A stretch of 64,000 bases of DNA from UMGS1766 sp963660915. Its GTDB lineage: Bacteria > Bacillota > Clostridia > Oscillospirales > Oscillospiraceae. The stretch spans positions 62,001 through 126,000 of the forward strand of contig CAVLAO010000001.1 of NCBI GenBank assembly GCA_963660915.1, read 5' to 3'. Positions 24,917 through 33,804 of this stretch are shown piece after piece (the stretch's first letter is position 1; every line of letters begins with the position of its first letter). The notes under the pieces are model-generated. The model did no database searches. It saw only the letters and a program-made list of their open reading frames with translations, and was not told where the DNA came from. The translations under genes were made by a program, and so were the position numbers.

Positions 24917-27046
24917 TCAATATTCCGTCCAAAGCTTTGTGCGCTTGATTTGCAGGCGCAGCGGGCACTTCAGGCAACGAGCCGCTTCTGCCTTTGCCTG
25001 TTCCTCGGTGAAGTTGTTGTCCACCTTAACAAAGGAGCACTTACGCTCGTCGCAGGGGGTAATATTTGCACTCTGGCGGGGCAGTTGAGCGAAGCCTTCC
25101 ACCTGACCGATATAGGGATCCGGCTTTGCCACTTCTACCAGCTTCTCCTCGATGTTGCCATCGCCGCCCAGTGCCTTGTCAATTTCAGCCGCCGCCTCAC
25201 GGCCGCCGGCAATGGCGCTGATCACACTCTTTGTGCCGGTAATCACATCGCCGGCAGTGTAAACGCCTTCCAGGCTGGTGCGGAGACCGGACTTACCCGT
25301 GGCAGGATCTACAGGATACCCGGGACGGTTGATCTCAAGTCCGAACTCCGCTGTCAGGTTGGTCTTCTGACCGGAAGCGTAGACAACCACGTCGCAGGGC
25401 ACAAATACTTCTGTATTTTCAACTTTATCTACTTCCAGCCCATTGGGACCAAAGCGGAAACCGGAAATCGCAAAGCAGTTCAGACCGGTCACGTTGCCGT
25501 TCTCATCCTGCGTAAAGCCAGTGTTGGAGTAGCCGGAATAGAGCTTTACGCCCTCTTCTGCAGCCTGTTCAATCTCTTCGTCATCTGCCGTCATCTGCTG
25601 GCGGTTTTCCAGGCAAACCACGCTGACTTCAGCCCCCAGACGAATGGAGGAACGCGCTACGTCGTAGGCCACGTTGCCGCCGCCATAGACCAGCACCTTT
25701 ACGCCGGGACCGATTTTCGGTGTGGTTTCTTTGCCCATGGAGATGTCCCGCAGCACATCCAGCGCAGTAGCCTCCTGGGCAGAGTTATGGTTATCCACCG
25801 GGATAATCTTGCCTTCTGAGGCACCCACAGCCACCAGAACCGCATCATAATCTGCCTTCAGTGCCTTTACATCGGTAACGGTCTGGCCGGTGACAATCTT
25901 CACCCCCGTCTCAGCAATGACATCGACTTCCTTCTGCACCTCATCGCGAGGCATACGATAGCCAGGAATACCATAGCTGAGCATACCGCCGCAGGTAGGA
26001 TATCGCTCAATCAAGGTCACATCATGACCCTTCTTGGCCAGATAGTACGCCGCCGTCAGGCCGCAGGGACCGCCGCCGACAACTGCAACCTTCTTCCCGG
26101 TTGCCGGTGCCGTCTTTGTGTACTGTGCGCGCCAGGACTGGGTCTTATCGTGCAGTGCGGCGAAGAGCTTCAGCCCCTTGATATCCACTGCCCCGTTCAG
26201 ACCGTTGCGCTTGCACTTCTTCTGGCAATAGCTGGTGCAGACATATCCCAGAGAGGTGGGGAAGGGAACCTTCTCACGGATGGTAGCAACCGCTCCGTCA
26301 TAGTCGCCGCCGGCGATCTGACGCAGGTACTGGGGAATATTGATCTTTGCAGGACACTCTGCAGAGCAGGGAATCAGTGCCTCTTCCCGCACCAGATCCT
26401 TACGGAAGGTACCCTCCCGATCCTGCAAAGCGCCGGTGGGACATACCTCAACGCAAGCTCCGCAGAAGCGGCAGCCGGAAGCATCCAGAGGCAGGTCATT
26501 CAACGTGCCAATGTAGGTCTCTCCGTCCTTTTTCTGGTAGTCCAGCACCTTCACGCCGCGCACATCGCGACATACCCGCACGCAGCGGCCGCACTGAATG
26601 CAGCGCTCCATCTCCCGGTCGATCAGCGGATTGACCGTGTTGATCTTATTGGTCTTCTTGGTAACATGGCGCATGCTCGGGTTGACGCTGGCATTCAGAT
26701 ACTGGAACAGTGCCTGCAGTTCGCAGTTACCAAAGCTGCGGCAGCCGCCGCAGTCGCCGGGGTGGCCGGCAAACATAAAGTTCATTGATGCACGGCGCAG
26801 ACGATCCAGCTGCTCGCTCTTCGTCTTTACGTGCATTCCCTCTGCAACCTTTGTGTTGCAGCTGGTAACAGGTTCATTTCCATCGATCTCTACCACACAG
26901 AGCTTGCATCCGCCCTGGGGCTCTAAATCCGGATGGGAACAGATATGGGGCACATAGATCCCCGCATTCAGGGCCGCGTTGAGAACGCTTGCGCCCTCTT
27001 CCGCCTCCACTTGAACATCATCAATCCAAAGATTTACTTTTCCCAC
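24917..27046 (-). CDS. Fe-S flavoprotein: NuoG-type N-terminus fused to GltD-like FAD/NAD(P) oxidoreductase
   Basis: A 709-residue multidomain oxidoreductase. Residues 1-75 are a [2Fe-2S] domain (Cys36, 47, 50, 63). Next is the NuoG-type His-Cys cluster (His95, Cys99, 102, 108), then a two-cluster ferredoxin with CIQCGRCVRVC and CRFCGACVEVC. From about residue 220 it resembles the glutamate synthase small subunit: a helical Cys-containing linker, the FAD motif VAVVGGGPCGLTAAYYLAKKG, the NAD(P) motif VLVYGGGNVAYDVA and a closing YTAGDVITG block. It likely takes electrons from NAD(P)H and passes them along its clusters. The start is GTG at 27046, with GAGG upstream. It is the first gene of the operon. 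Confidence 0.9.
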   Translation of the reverse strand: MGKVNLWIDDVQVEAEEGASVLNAALNAGIYVPHICSHPDLEPQGGCKLCVVEIDGNEPVTSCNTKVAEGMHVKTKSEQLDRLRRASMNFMFAGHPGDCGGCRSFGNCELQALFQYLNASVNPSMRHVTKKTNKINTVNPLIDREMERCIQCGRCVRVCRDVRGVKVLDYQKKDGETYIGTLNDLPLDASGCRFCGACVEVCPTGALQDREGTFRKDLVREEALIPCSAECPAKINIPQYLRQIAGGDYDGAVATIREKVPFPTSLGYVCTSYCQKKCKRNGLNGAVDIKGLKLFAALHDKTQSWRAQYTKTAPATGKKVAVVGGGPCGLTAAYYLAKKGHDVTLIERYPTCGGMLSYGIPGYRMPRDEVQKEVDVIAETGVKIVTGQTVTDVKALKADYDAVLVAVGASEGKIIPVDNHNSAQEATALDVLRDISMGKETTPKIGPGVKVLVYGGGNVAYDVARSSIRLGAEVSVVCLENRQQMTADDEEIEQAAEEGVKLYSGYSNTGFTQDENGNVTGLNCFAISGFRFGPNGLEVDKVENTEVFVPCDVVVYASGQKTNLTAEFGLEINRPGYPVDPATGKSGLRTSLEGVYTAGDVITGTKSVISAIAGGREAAAEIDKALGGDGNIEEKLVEVAKPDPYIGQVEGFAQLPRQSANITPCDERKCSFVKVDNNFTEEQAKAEAARCLKCPLRLQIKRTKLWTEY

Positions 27047-27118
27047 GCTTCTTTTACCTCACATTCCTATATTCCTCTTTTTGTTGACACACCAAAATCC
27101 CCATTTCAGGCGTGGCAA

Positions 27119-27144
27119 ATCTGGCCGCTCAGCTGCAGCCAGAT
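27119..27144 (-). promoter_or_regulatory. Inverted repeat upstream of the redox operon
   Basis: ATCTGGC and GCCAGAT form 7-bp arms around a 12-nt centre that itself contains CAGCTG. It lies about 75 bp upstream of the operon start and could be an operator. No firm promoter could be assigned. Confidence 0.3.
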
Positions 27145-27269
27145 ATTAACGGCATCATTATACATCATTTGTTGTGGAAACGCTACATATTTTTGTGGAA
27201 ATCATAATTCTTTTTTTTGACTTCTTTCATAACAAAACTGCATAAATCCCATTGCAATTGGCGTAATTC

Positions 27270-27299
27270 TTGACAGTCCAGCCCTTGCTACTTTATAAT
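27270..27299 (+). promoter_or_regulatory. SigA promoter of the topoisomerase IV operon
   Basis: TTGACA (27270-27275), an 18-bp spacer and TATAAT (27294-27299), both consensus hexamers, 37 bp before the parE-like start. Confidence 0.82.
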
Positions 27300-27335
27300 A
27301 AAATGTAAGTTTATATGTACGGTGAGGAATTTTTT

Positions 27336-29333
27336 ATGGCCAGACAAACGGCAAAGAAAAAACAATACGACAACGAGGCGATCTCCTCCCTGAAGGGTGC
27401 AGACCGGGTGCGAAAGCGTCCCGGCGTTATTTTTGGCTCGGATGGATTAGAGGGCTGCGAGCACGCCGTCTTTGAAATACTTTCCAACGCCATTGACGAG
27501 GCCCGCGCCGGTCATGGTACCCGCATTATCGTTACACGGTATGCTGACCGCTCCATTGAGGTGGAGGATTTCGGCCGCGGCTGTCCGGTGGATTGGAACA
27601 ATGCGGAACAGCGGTACAACTGGGAGTTGGTGTTCTGCGAGCTCTACGCCGGCGGAAAATACGACAACGCCAATGGTGACACCTATGAATATGCACTGGG
27701 TCTGAACGGACTCGGCTCCTGCGCCACCCAGTACGCTTCGGAATATTTCGATGCCACTATTTATCGCGACGATAAAAAATATACGCTTCATTTCGAAAAA
27801 GGTGAAAATGTAGGCGGTTTGCACTCTGAAGACGCTCCCCGACACAAAACCGGTTCAAAATTCCGCTGGAAGCCGGATCTGGATGTGTTCACCGATATTT
27901 CCATTCCGGTGGAATACTATCTGGACATCATGAAGCGGCAGGCAGTGGTTAACCCCGGCGTCACCTTTGTGTTCCGGAATCAAAGCGGCACCTCCTTTGA
28001 AACCACGGAGTTCTTTTATGAGCGGGGCATTCAGGACTACGTGTCGGAATTGGTGGGCGATCAGGGCATTACCACTCCGGTTTTCTTTCAGACCGAACGC
28101 GTTGGCCGGGATCGCCCGGACAAACCGGATTACAAGGTAAAGCTGAGCATTGCCCTGTGCTTCTCCAACCAGATCAATCTGATTGAGCACTATCACAACT
28201 CTTCCTGGTTAGAGCACGGCGGCTCTCCGGACAAGGCCATGCGCTCTGCTCTGCTCAGCGCCATCGACAGCTATCTGCGCCAACAAAACAAATATAATAA
28301 AAACGAAGCCAAAATCACGTGGGCAGATATCCAGGACTGCCTTGTGTTTGTTTCCAGCAACTTCTCCACCCAGACAAGCTACGAAAATCAAACAAAAAAA
28401 TCCATCACAAACAAGTTCATTCAAGAGGCCATGATTGATTTTTTGAAGGAACAGATGGCGGTTTACTTTACGGAAACACCTGCCGATGCAACCCGCATTG
28501 CCGATCAGGTGCTGATCAACAAGCGCTCCAGAGAACGGGCCGAATCCACCCGCGTTTCCATCAAGAAAAATCTGACTGCCAACCTCGACCTGAGCAATCG
28601 TGTGGCAAAGTTTGTGGACTGCCGTTCCAAAGATGTGGGCCGTCGGGAACTATACATTGTGGAGGGTGATTCCGCATTGGGCGCCTGCAAGCAGAGCCGT
28701 GACGCAGAATTTCAGGGCATCATGCCGGTGCGCGGCAAAATTCTGAACTGTCTCAAAGCGGATTACAACAAAATTTTCAAAAGTGAAATTATCACTGACT
28801 TACTGAAGGTCATGGGCTGCGGTGTGGAACTCCACGGTGTAAAGAAAGCCAAGGATCTGCAGGCATTCAACCTGGAAAATCTGCGCTGGAATAAGATTAT
28901 CATCTGCACCGATGCCGATGTGGATGGCTATCAGATTCGCACATTGATCCTGACCATGCTCTATCGCCTGACCCCTACCCTGATCAATGAAGGGTTTGTC
29001 TATATCGCAGAATCCCCCCTCTATGAAATCACCTACAAAGAGGACACCTGGTTTGCCTACTCCAACCGGGAAAAGGATGATCTCATCAACGGGGAGCTGG
29101 CTGGAAAAAAATGCTCCATCCAGCGCTCCAAGGGTCTTGGTGAAAATGAGCCGGACATGATGTGGCTGACCACCATGAATCCTGCCACCCGCCGACTCAT
29201 CAAGGTAATGCCTACCGATGCGGAACAAACCGCCCGCACCTTTGATCTTCTGCTGGGGGATAACCTGCAGGGTCGAAAAGACCACATTGCTGAGGACGGA
29301 CATCGGTTCCTTGAATTAGCGGACATTTCTTAA
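27336..29333 (+). CDS. parE: DNA topoisomerase IV subunit B-like (type IIA topoisomerase ATPase subunit), divergent
   Basis: A 665-residue GHKL-ATPase subunit of a type IIA topoisomerase. RKRPG (residues 27-31) and EILSNAIDEARAG (Asn51 as Mg ligand) mark the ATP site; LGLNGLG is a variant of the usual GGLHGVG. The Toprim domain has EGDSALG at 443 (usually EGDSAGG) and DADVDG at 526. The end, RSKGLGENEPDMMWLTTMNP, is typical. The sequence is clearly off the canonical GyrB line, so the ParE call rests on its pairing with the next gene. The start at 27336 follows GGTGAGGA. It forms an operon with parC 68 nt downstream. Confidence 0.85.
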   Translation: MARQTAKKKQYDNEAISSLKGADRVRKRPGVIFGSDGLEGCEHAVFEILSNAIDEARAGHGTRIIVTRYADRSIEVEDFGRGCPVDWNNAEQRYNWELVFCELYAGGKYDNANGDTYEYALGLNGLGSCATQYASEYFDATIYRDDKKYTLHFEKGENVGGLHSEDAPRHKTGSKFRWKPDLDVFTDISIPVEYYLDIMKRQAVVNPGVTFVFRNQSGTSFETTEFFYERGIQDYVSELVGDQGITTPVFFQTERVGRDRPDKPDYKVKLSIALCFSNQINLIEHYHNSSWLEHGGSPDKAMRSALLSAIDSYLRQQNKYNKNEAKITWADIQDCLVFVSSNFSTQTSYENQTKKSITNKFIQEAMIDFLKEQMAVYFTETPADATRIADQVLINKRSRERAESTRVSIKKNLTANLDLSNRVAKFVDCRSKDVGRRELYIVEGDSALGACKQSRDAEFQGIMPVRGKILNCLKADYNKIFKSEIITDLLKVMGCGVELHGVKKAKDLQAFNLENLRWNKIIICTDADVDGYQIRTLILTMLYRLTPTLINEGFVYIAESPLYEITYKEDTWFAYSNREKDDLINGELAGKKCSIQRSKGLGENEPDMMWLTTMNPATRRLIKVMPTDAEQTARTFDLLLGDNLQGRKDHIAEDGHRFLELADIS

Positions 29334-29401
29334 GCGCTTTTCAAATGCGACAACCCTTTGATATTGCTGCCTTTGGCAAAGAATAAGAGGACATGAATTA
29401 A

Positions 29402-31642
29402 ATGGCAAAGAAAAAACGAACCGGCGGCGAACTGCACCGGACAGATAATCCCCACGTAAAGGGTCTGCGGGCGGATGTATTGGAACAGCCCATTGTCGAA
29501 ACTCTGGAATGGAACTACATGCCTTATGCTATGAGCGTGATTATTTCCCGCGCCATCCCGGAAATTGACGGGTTCAAACCCAGTCACCGCAAGTTGCTGT
29601 ACACAATGTATCAAATGCATTTGCTGAACGGCAACCGTACCAAAAGCGCCAACATCGTCGGCCAGACCATGCGGCTGAACCCGCATGGCGACGCCGCTAT
29701 TTACGACACCATGGTGCGCCTGTCCAGGGGCTACGGCGCACTGCTCAATCCCTACGTCGACAGCAAGGGAAACTTTGGTAAAGTATATTCCAGAGATATG
29801 GCCTGGGCTGCAAGCCGTTATACGGAAGCGCGGCTGGACCCTATCTGCAGCGAATTTTTCCGTGACATCGACAAAGACACCGTTGATTTTGTAGATAACT
29901 ACGATGCCACCATGAAGGAGCCTTCCCTCCTTCCCACCACATTCCCCAATGTGCTGGTAAGTGCAAACCAGGGCATTGCCGTCGGTATGGCGTCCAACAT
30001 CTGCGGTTTCAACCTTGGCGAAGTCTGCGACGCCACCATCGCCCGCATCAAGCATCCTTCCTCTGATCTGACCGCAACCTTGAAAGCTCCCGACTTTTCC
30101 ACCGGCGGTCAACTGCTGTACGATGAAAAGGAGATTGAAAAAATTTACTCCACCGGCCGCGGATCCTTCAAAGTGCGTTCCAAGTGGCGGTATGACAAGA
30201 CCGAAAATGTGATTGAAGTCTATGAAATTCCCTACTCCACCACCATCGAGGTCATCATGGACAAAATTGTGGAGTTGAACAAAGCCGGAAAAATAAAGGA
30301 AATTGCAGATCTCCGGGATGAAACCGATCTCAGCGGTCTGAAACTGGCCATTGATCTGAAACGCGGGGTAGATCCGGACAAGCTGATGCAAAAACTCTAC
30401 CGTCTCACCCCTCTTCAGGACAGCTTTGCCTGCAACTTCAACATTCTGATTGCCGGTATGCCCCGGGTTATGGGCGTGGGGGAGATTCTGGATGAGTGGA
30501 CCGCCTGGCGCACCGATTCCATTCGCCGCCGCTCCTACTATGACATGCAAAGGAAGGAGCAGAAGCTGCACCTTCTCCAGGGCTTGAAGCAGATTTTGTT
30601 GGACATTGACAAAGCCATCAAAATCATCCGGGAAACCGAATCCGACGCTGAGGTCGTGCCCAATTTGATGATCGGTTTCGGCATCGACGAGGTGCAGGCT
30701 GACTTTGTAGCGGAAATCAAGCTGCGCAACATCAACAAGGAGTACATTCTCAAGCGCACTGCCGAGGTGGATGAGCTGGCCGACCAGATTGCTGATCTGA
30801 AGGATCTGATCGCCTCACCCAAGCGGCTGCAGAAAGTTATCATCGACGAGCTGACGGAAGTAAAGAAAAAATATGCCTCTCCCCGCCGCACGGAGATTCT
30901 CTATAACGTTCCGGAGGAAACTGTGGAAGAAGAAGAGGAAGTTCCGGATATTCCCGTGAATCTTTTCCTTTCCAAAGAAGGCTACTTCAAGAAAATTACC
31001 CAGCAATCCCTGCGCATGGCATCGGAGCAGAAATTCAAAGAAGGGGATCAGCTCTATCTCAGCTGGGAAGCCAGTAACCGGGATGAAATGTTGGTCTTCT
31101 CCGATCACCAGCAGTGCTATAAGACAAAACTTGCGGACTTCACACCCACCAAAGCCAGCGCTATGGGCGATTATCTGCCCACCAAATTGGGCATGGATGA
31201 GGGAGAAGGCATGTTCTGGGCCTGCATTCCGGGAGATTATTCTGCACATATCCTGTTCGTGTTCGAAAACGGAAAGGTTGCCCGGGTTCCCCTGTCCGCC
31301 TATCAGACGCAGGGCAATCGCCGCCGCCTGACCAACGCCTACTCCGACAAATCTCCTTTGGTTGCCTGCCTGCTCCTTACCGAGGATCAGGAAGTTGTGC
31401 TGACCTCCACAGAGGGACGCGCCGTAATCTTCAATTCCGCGTCTCTTGCCCCGAAAACCACCCGCTCTACACAGGGTGTGTCGGTTATGACGTTGAAACC
31501 GAAGTGGCACGTTGCCTCCGCCCGATTCCTGACCGACTGCAGCATTGTCAACGCTCCCCGCTACCGCTCCCGTTCTTTGCCCGTGGCCGGTGCTCTGCTG
31601 AAACCGGAAGACAAAGGGGAAGAACAACTGACTCTAATCTAA
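29402..31642 (+). CDS. parC: DNA topoisomerase IV subunit A-like (DNA cleavage subunit)
   Basis: A 746-residue breakage-reunion subunit. The catalytic Tyr140 is in SRYTEARLDP. The quinolone-pocket helix reads PHGDAAIYD at 94-102, with Ala98 where GyrA/ParC normally has the drug-contact Ser. A coiled-coil arm follows, then a reduced C-terminal beta-propeller (about 500-730) with no GyrA box (QRRGGKG) that I can see, which favours ParC over GyrA. The product decatenates or relaxes DNA with the B subunit encoded just upstream. Confidence 0.87.
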   Translation: MAKKKRTGGELHRTDNPHVKGLRADVLEQPIVETLEWNYMPYAMSVIISRAIPEIDGFKPSHRKLLYTMYQMHLLNGNRTKSANIVGQTMRLNPHGDAAIYDTMVRLSRGYGALLNPYVDSKGNFGKVYSRDMAWAASRYTEARLDPICSEFFRDIDKDTVDFVDNYDATMKEPSLLPTTFPNVLVSANQGIAVGMASNICGFNLGEVCDATIARIKHPSSDLTATLKAPDFSTGGQLLYDEKEIEKIYSTGRGSFKVRSKWRYDKTENVIEVYEIPYSTTIEVIMDKIVELNKAGKIKEIADLRDETDLSGLKLAIDLKRGVDPDKLMQKLYRLTPLQDSFACNFNILIAGMPRVMGVGEILDEWTAWRTDSIRRRSYYDMQRKEQKLHLLQGLKQILLDIDKAIKIIRETESDAEVVPNLMIGFGIDEVQADFVAEIKLRNINKEYILKRTAEVDELADQIADLKDLIASPKRLQKVIIDELTEVKKKYASPRRTEILYNVPEETVEEEEEVPDIPVNLFLSKEGYFKKITQQSLRMASEQKFKEGDQLYLSWEASNRDEMLVFSDHQQCYKTKLADFTPTKASAMGDYLPTKLGMDEGEGMFWACIPGDYSAHILFVFENGKVARVPLSAYQTQGNRRRLTNAYSDKSPLVACLLLTEDQEVVLTSTEGRAVIFNSASLAPKTTRSTQGVSVMTLKPKWHVASARFLTDCSIVNAPRYRSRSLPVAGALLKPEDKGEEQLTLI

Positions 31643-31659
31643 ACAGCAAGGTGATTTTC

Positions 31660-32256
31660 ATGGCAGACATTGAAAAACTGCGTAAAAATCTGGAACGGGA
31701 AGGATTTCTCGTCTCTGTATTTGATTCTGCGAACGAAGCTTCCGCCTACCTCAATTGCAAAATTGACGGTACTCGCGTCGGGTTTGGCGGAAGCCAGACC
31801 GTGCGGGACATGGGACTGTACGAGCAGCTCTGTTCCCACAACGACTGCCACTGGCACTGGGACAAGGTAAACAACATTATCCCCGAAGAGGCAACCACAG
31901 CCCCGGTTTACATCACTTCCCTCAATGGAGTCAGTGAAAACGGCGAGCTGATTAACATCGATGGCGGCGGCAATCGGGTTGCCTCCACTCTCTACGGCCA
32001 TGAGAAAGTATATTTCATTATTGGGGAAAACAAAATTGCTCCGGATTATGACGCCGCTCTCTGGCGCGCCCGCAACATTGCCGCTCCTCTGAATGCCAAG
32101 CGCCTGGAGAAAAAAACGCCCTGTGTAAAGACCGGTCAATGCATGAACTGTTCTGCTCCGGAACGGATCTGTCGTGCGCTGGTCGTATTGTGGGACAAGC
32201 CCGCTCTGATTCCGGAAGCAGAAGTCGTAATTATTCGGGAAAATCTCGGCTTTTAA
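31660..32256 (+). CDS. LUD domain protein (lactate utilization protein C-like, DUF162)
   Basis: A 198-residue LUD-fold protein. The GFGGSQTVRDMGLYEQL block (residues about 42-58) and the ITSLNGVSENGELINIDGGG block are the family signature. A Cys-rich segment, PCVKTGQCMNCSAPERICRA, lies near the C-terminus and could bind a metal. LutC-like proteins act with lutA and lutB in lactate oxidation, but neither is here, so a stand-alone role is more likely. The start at 31660 follows AAGGTGA. It sits 17 nt after parC and may be co-transcribed with it. Confidence 0.88.
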   Translation: MADIEKLRKNLEREGFLVSVFDSANEASAYLNCKIDGTRVGFGGSQTVRDMGLYEQLCSHNDCHWHWDKVNNIIPEEATTAPVYITSLNGVSENGELINIDGGGNRVASTLYGHEKVYFIIGENKIAPDYDAALWRARNIAAPLNAKRLEKKTPCVKTGQCMNCSAPERICRALVVLWDKPALIPEAEVVIIRENLGF

Positions 32257-32280
32257 GCCCTAAAAGGAGAGGACAAAAAG

Positions 32281-33408
32281 ATGAAGCGTTGGATTGCAGC
32301 CCTACTCTGTGTTGTTCTTTTGCCGACCATGTTAACCGGCTGCAGCTCCATCTTTGACCGGGATTACGCCTCTGTCACGCCCCACCAGGAGCAGGCTGCT
32401 TCCGATGAAGATGCATCCATTCTACGCGCAGAGACCTATGCCGAGCTTGTCAGCTGCGTGCAGCATTTCGTTTCCATGGGGCAGTCCATCGGTACCGTTC
32501 ATGTATACCAATACTCCGGTGACATCGACACGGACTTGCAGACCGCCAGCAATGAGGTGCTTCATGAAGATCCTCTGGGTGCCTATGCTTTGGAAAACAT
32601 CACCTACACCTGCTCCCGCATCGTTTCCTACTACGAATGCACTTTTTTCCTCACTTTTTGCCGGTCAATGGAAGAAATCTCCTCTATCAAAAGTGCCTAT
32701 GGCTGGGGTGCGATCCGTGAACAAATCTCCGATTCCTTAGCCGGCTTTCAGCCGTCCCTCACTTTGCGAACCTCCAGTTTTTATGCTGATTCTGCTCAAC
32801 TCTATGCTTTGGCGCAAACTGCTTACTACGATGCCCCGGCAACTGCACTCGGCTATCCTGCAGTTGCTGTCAGTATCTATCCGGAGTCGTCGAACACCAG
32901 CCGTTATCGGATTATCGAAATCACTTTTTCTTATGCCAACACTCAGTCCACTCTGAAAAAGCGTGCGGAAGCCGTTGCCGCCCGGGCCGCTCAACTGGCA
33001 GGTGTGGAATCCGCTGCTGATGCAACTGTTGCAGTCCTGCTCCGCTCGCGCCTATTAGCCGTCACAGAATATGATGAGAACGGATCCTCCAGCGTTTACA
33101 GTGCGTTAATTCTTGGAAACGGAAACAGCGAAGCTATCGGCATGAGCTATGCCCTGCTCTGCCGCCAAGCCGGTATATCCTGTCAGTTGGTGCAGGGCAC
33201 TTGGAACGGAACGCCTCATAGTTGGAATATCATCGAGCTTAATGGGCAGTATTGGCACGTTGACTTGACACTTGGCGACACGGAAGGCGCCCGTTATACC
33301 GATGAGGAAATGAACTCCCTCGGATATCAGTGGTCTCAGGACGACTACCCCACTTGCTCCGGAACCGTTGATTCTGAAATTGAAACGGAAAAAGTTGAAA
33401 ATATGTAG
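32281..33408 (+). CDS. Transglutaminase-like lipoprotein with Ser in place of the catalytic Cys
   Basis: A 375-residue surface lipoprotein. The signal peptide ends in the lipobox LTGC (Cys21). The first two thirds are of unknown fold. Residues about 270-340 match the transglutaminase-like core: a GNSEAIGMSYALLCRQAGI helix, PHSWN with His313 and WHVDLT with Asp328. The position that holds the nucleophile Cys in active members is Ser283 (codon AGC). His and Asp are kept. The protein may be a binding module or use a different chemistry. The start has AAAAGGAGAGG upstream. It follows the LUD gene by 24 nt. Confidence 0.82.
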   Translation: MKRWIAALLCVVLLPTMLTGCSSIFDRDYASVTPHQEQAASDEDASILRAETYAELVSCVQHFVSMGQSIGTVHVYQYSGDIDTDLQTASNEVLHEDPLGAYALENITYTCSRIVSYYECTFFLTFCRSMEEISSIKSAYGWGAIREQISDSLAGFQPSLTLRTSSFYADSAQLYALAQTAYYDAPATALGYPAVAVSIYPESSNTSRYRIIEITFSYANTQSTLKKRAEAVAARAAQLAGVESAADATVAVLLRSRLLAVTEYDENGSSSVYSALILGNGNSEAIGMSYALLCRQAGISCQLVQGTWNGTPHSWNIIELNGQYWHVDLTLGDTEGARYTDEEMNSLGYQWSQDDYPTCSGTVDSEIETEKVENM

Positions 33409-33515
33409 GTCTGTCCATGATGTGTGACAGAAAAAGCGGAAAGATGAGAGTACCTGTTTCGGCGAACGGCAATCGAGTGGACACATAGACAAATTGATGT
33501 ATTCCCTATTCCGGA

Positions 33516-33574
33516 TGAACTGCACCCCACTGTTAGACATTGTATCATACTGTCTAACAGTGGGGTGCAGTTCA
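33516..33574. repeat. 24-bp perfect palindrome with 11-nt centre, resembling paired IS3/IS150-type ends
   Basis: Arms 33516-33539 and 33551-33574 are exact inverse complements. Each arm starts TGAACTGCACCCCA from the outside, close to IS150-group ends (TGTACTGCACCC as I recall them). No 3-bp target duplication is visible (gga on the left, ctt on the right). It lies in the 396-nt gap 33409-33804, which otherwise holds only a possible 23-codon frame at 33418, AT-rich sequence and two hairpins. Confidence 0.85.
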
Positions 33575-33722
33575 CTTACATTCAAAGTCTTAATCTCTTC
33601 TTTACTATACCCTATAAGGTTTTATTTGTTGATTTTTAATTACCACCTTATGTGACCGTTAGCAAAATAGAATGATCACTTCTATCTCTTATTTTTCTGC
33701 TGCTTCCGCACTAAATACGGCA

Positions 33723-33757
33723 GAAACCCGGTTGCCGCCTAAGGACAACCGGGTTTC
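33723..33757 (-). terminator. Hairpin downstream of the sulfatase gene
   Basis: GAAACCCGGTTG pairs perfectly with CAACCGGGTTTC over an 11-nt loop. On the minus strand it is followed by a moderate T-rich stretch. Confidence 0.6.
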
Positions 33758-33770
33758 CCGATATGCTGTG

Positions 33771-33790
33771 CCTCGCAGTTTTCTGCGAGG
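33771..33790 (-). terminator. Short hairpin between the sulfatase stop and the larger hairpin
   Basis: CCTCGCAG pairs with CTGCGAGG across four nucleotides, 15 nt beyond the stop. It may act with the next hairpin. Confidence 0.45.
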
Positions 33791-33804
33791 CTGAAATTTT
33801 CCGT

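Noticed and set aside
31660..32256. Lactate utilisation operon lutABC
   Set aside because: Only a LUD-domain gene is present; the Fe-S partners lutA and lutB are absent from the neighbourhood.
33418..33489. A 23-codon plus-strand frame before the palindrome
   Set aside because: No ribosome binding site and no homology I can recognise; it could be a remnant of a mobile element but cannot be supported.
33516..33574. Reading the palindrome as a CRISPR unit or attachment site
   Set aside because: There is only one copy, no spacer array, no tRNA and no integrase nearby.
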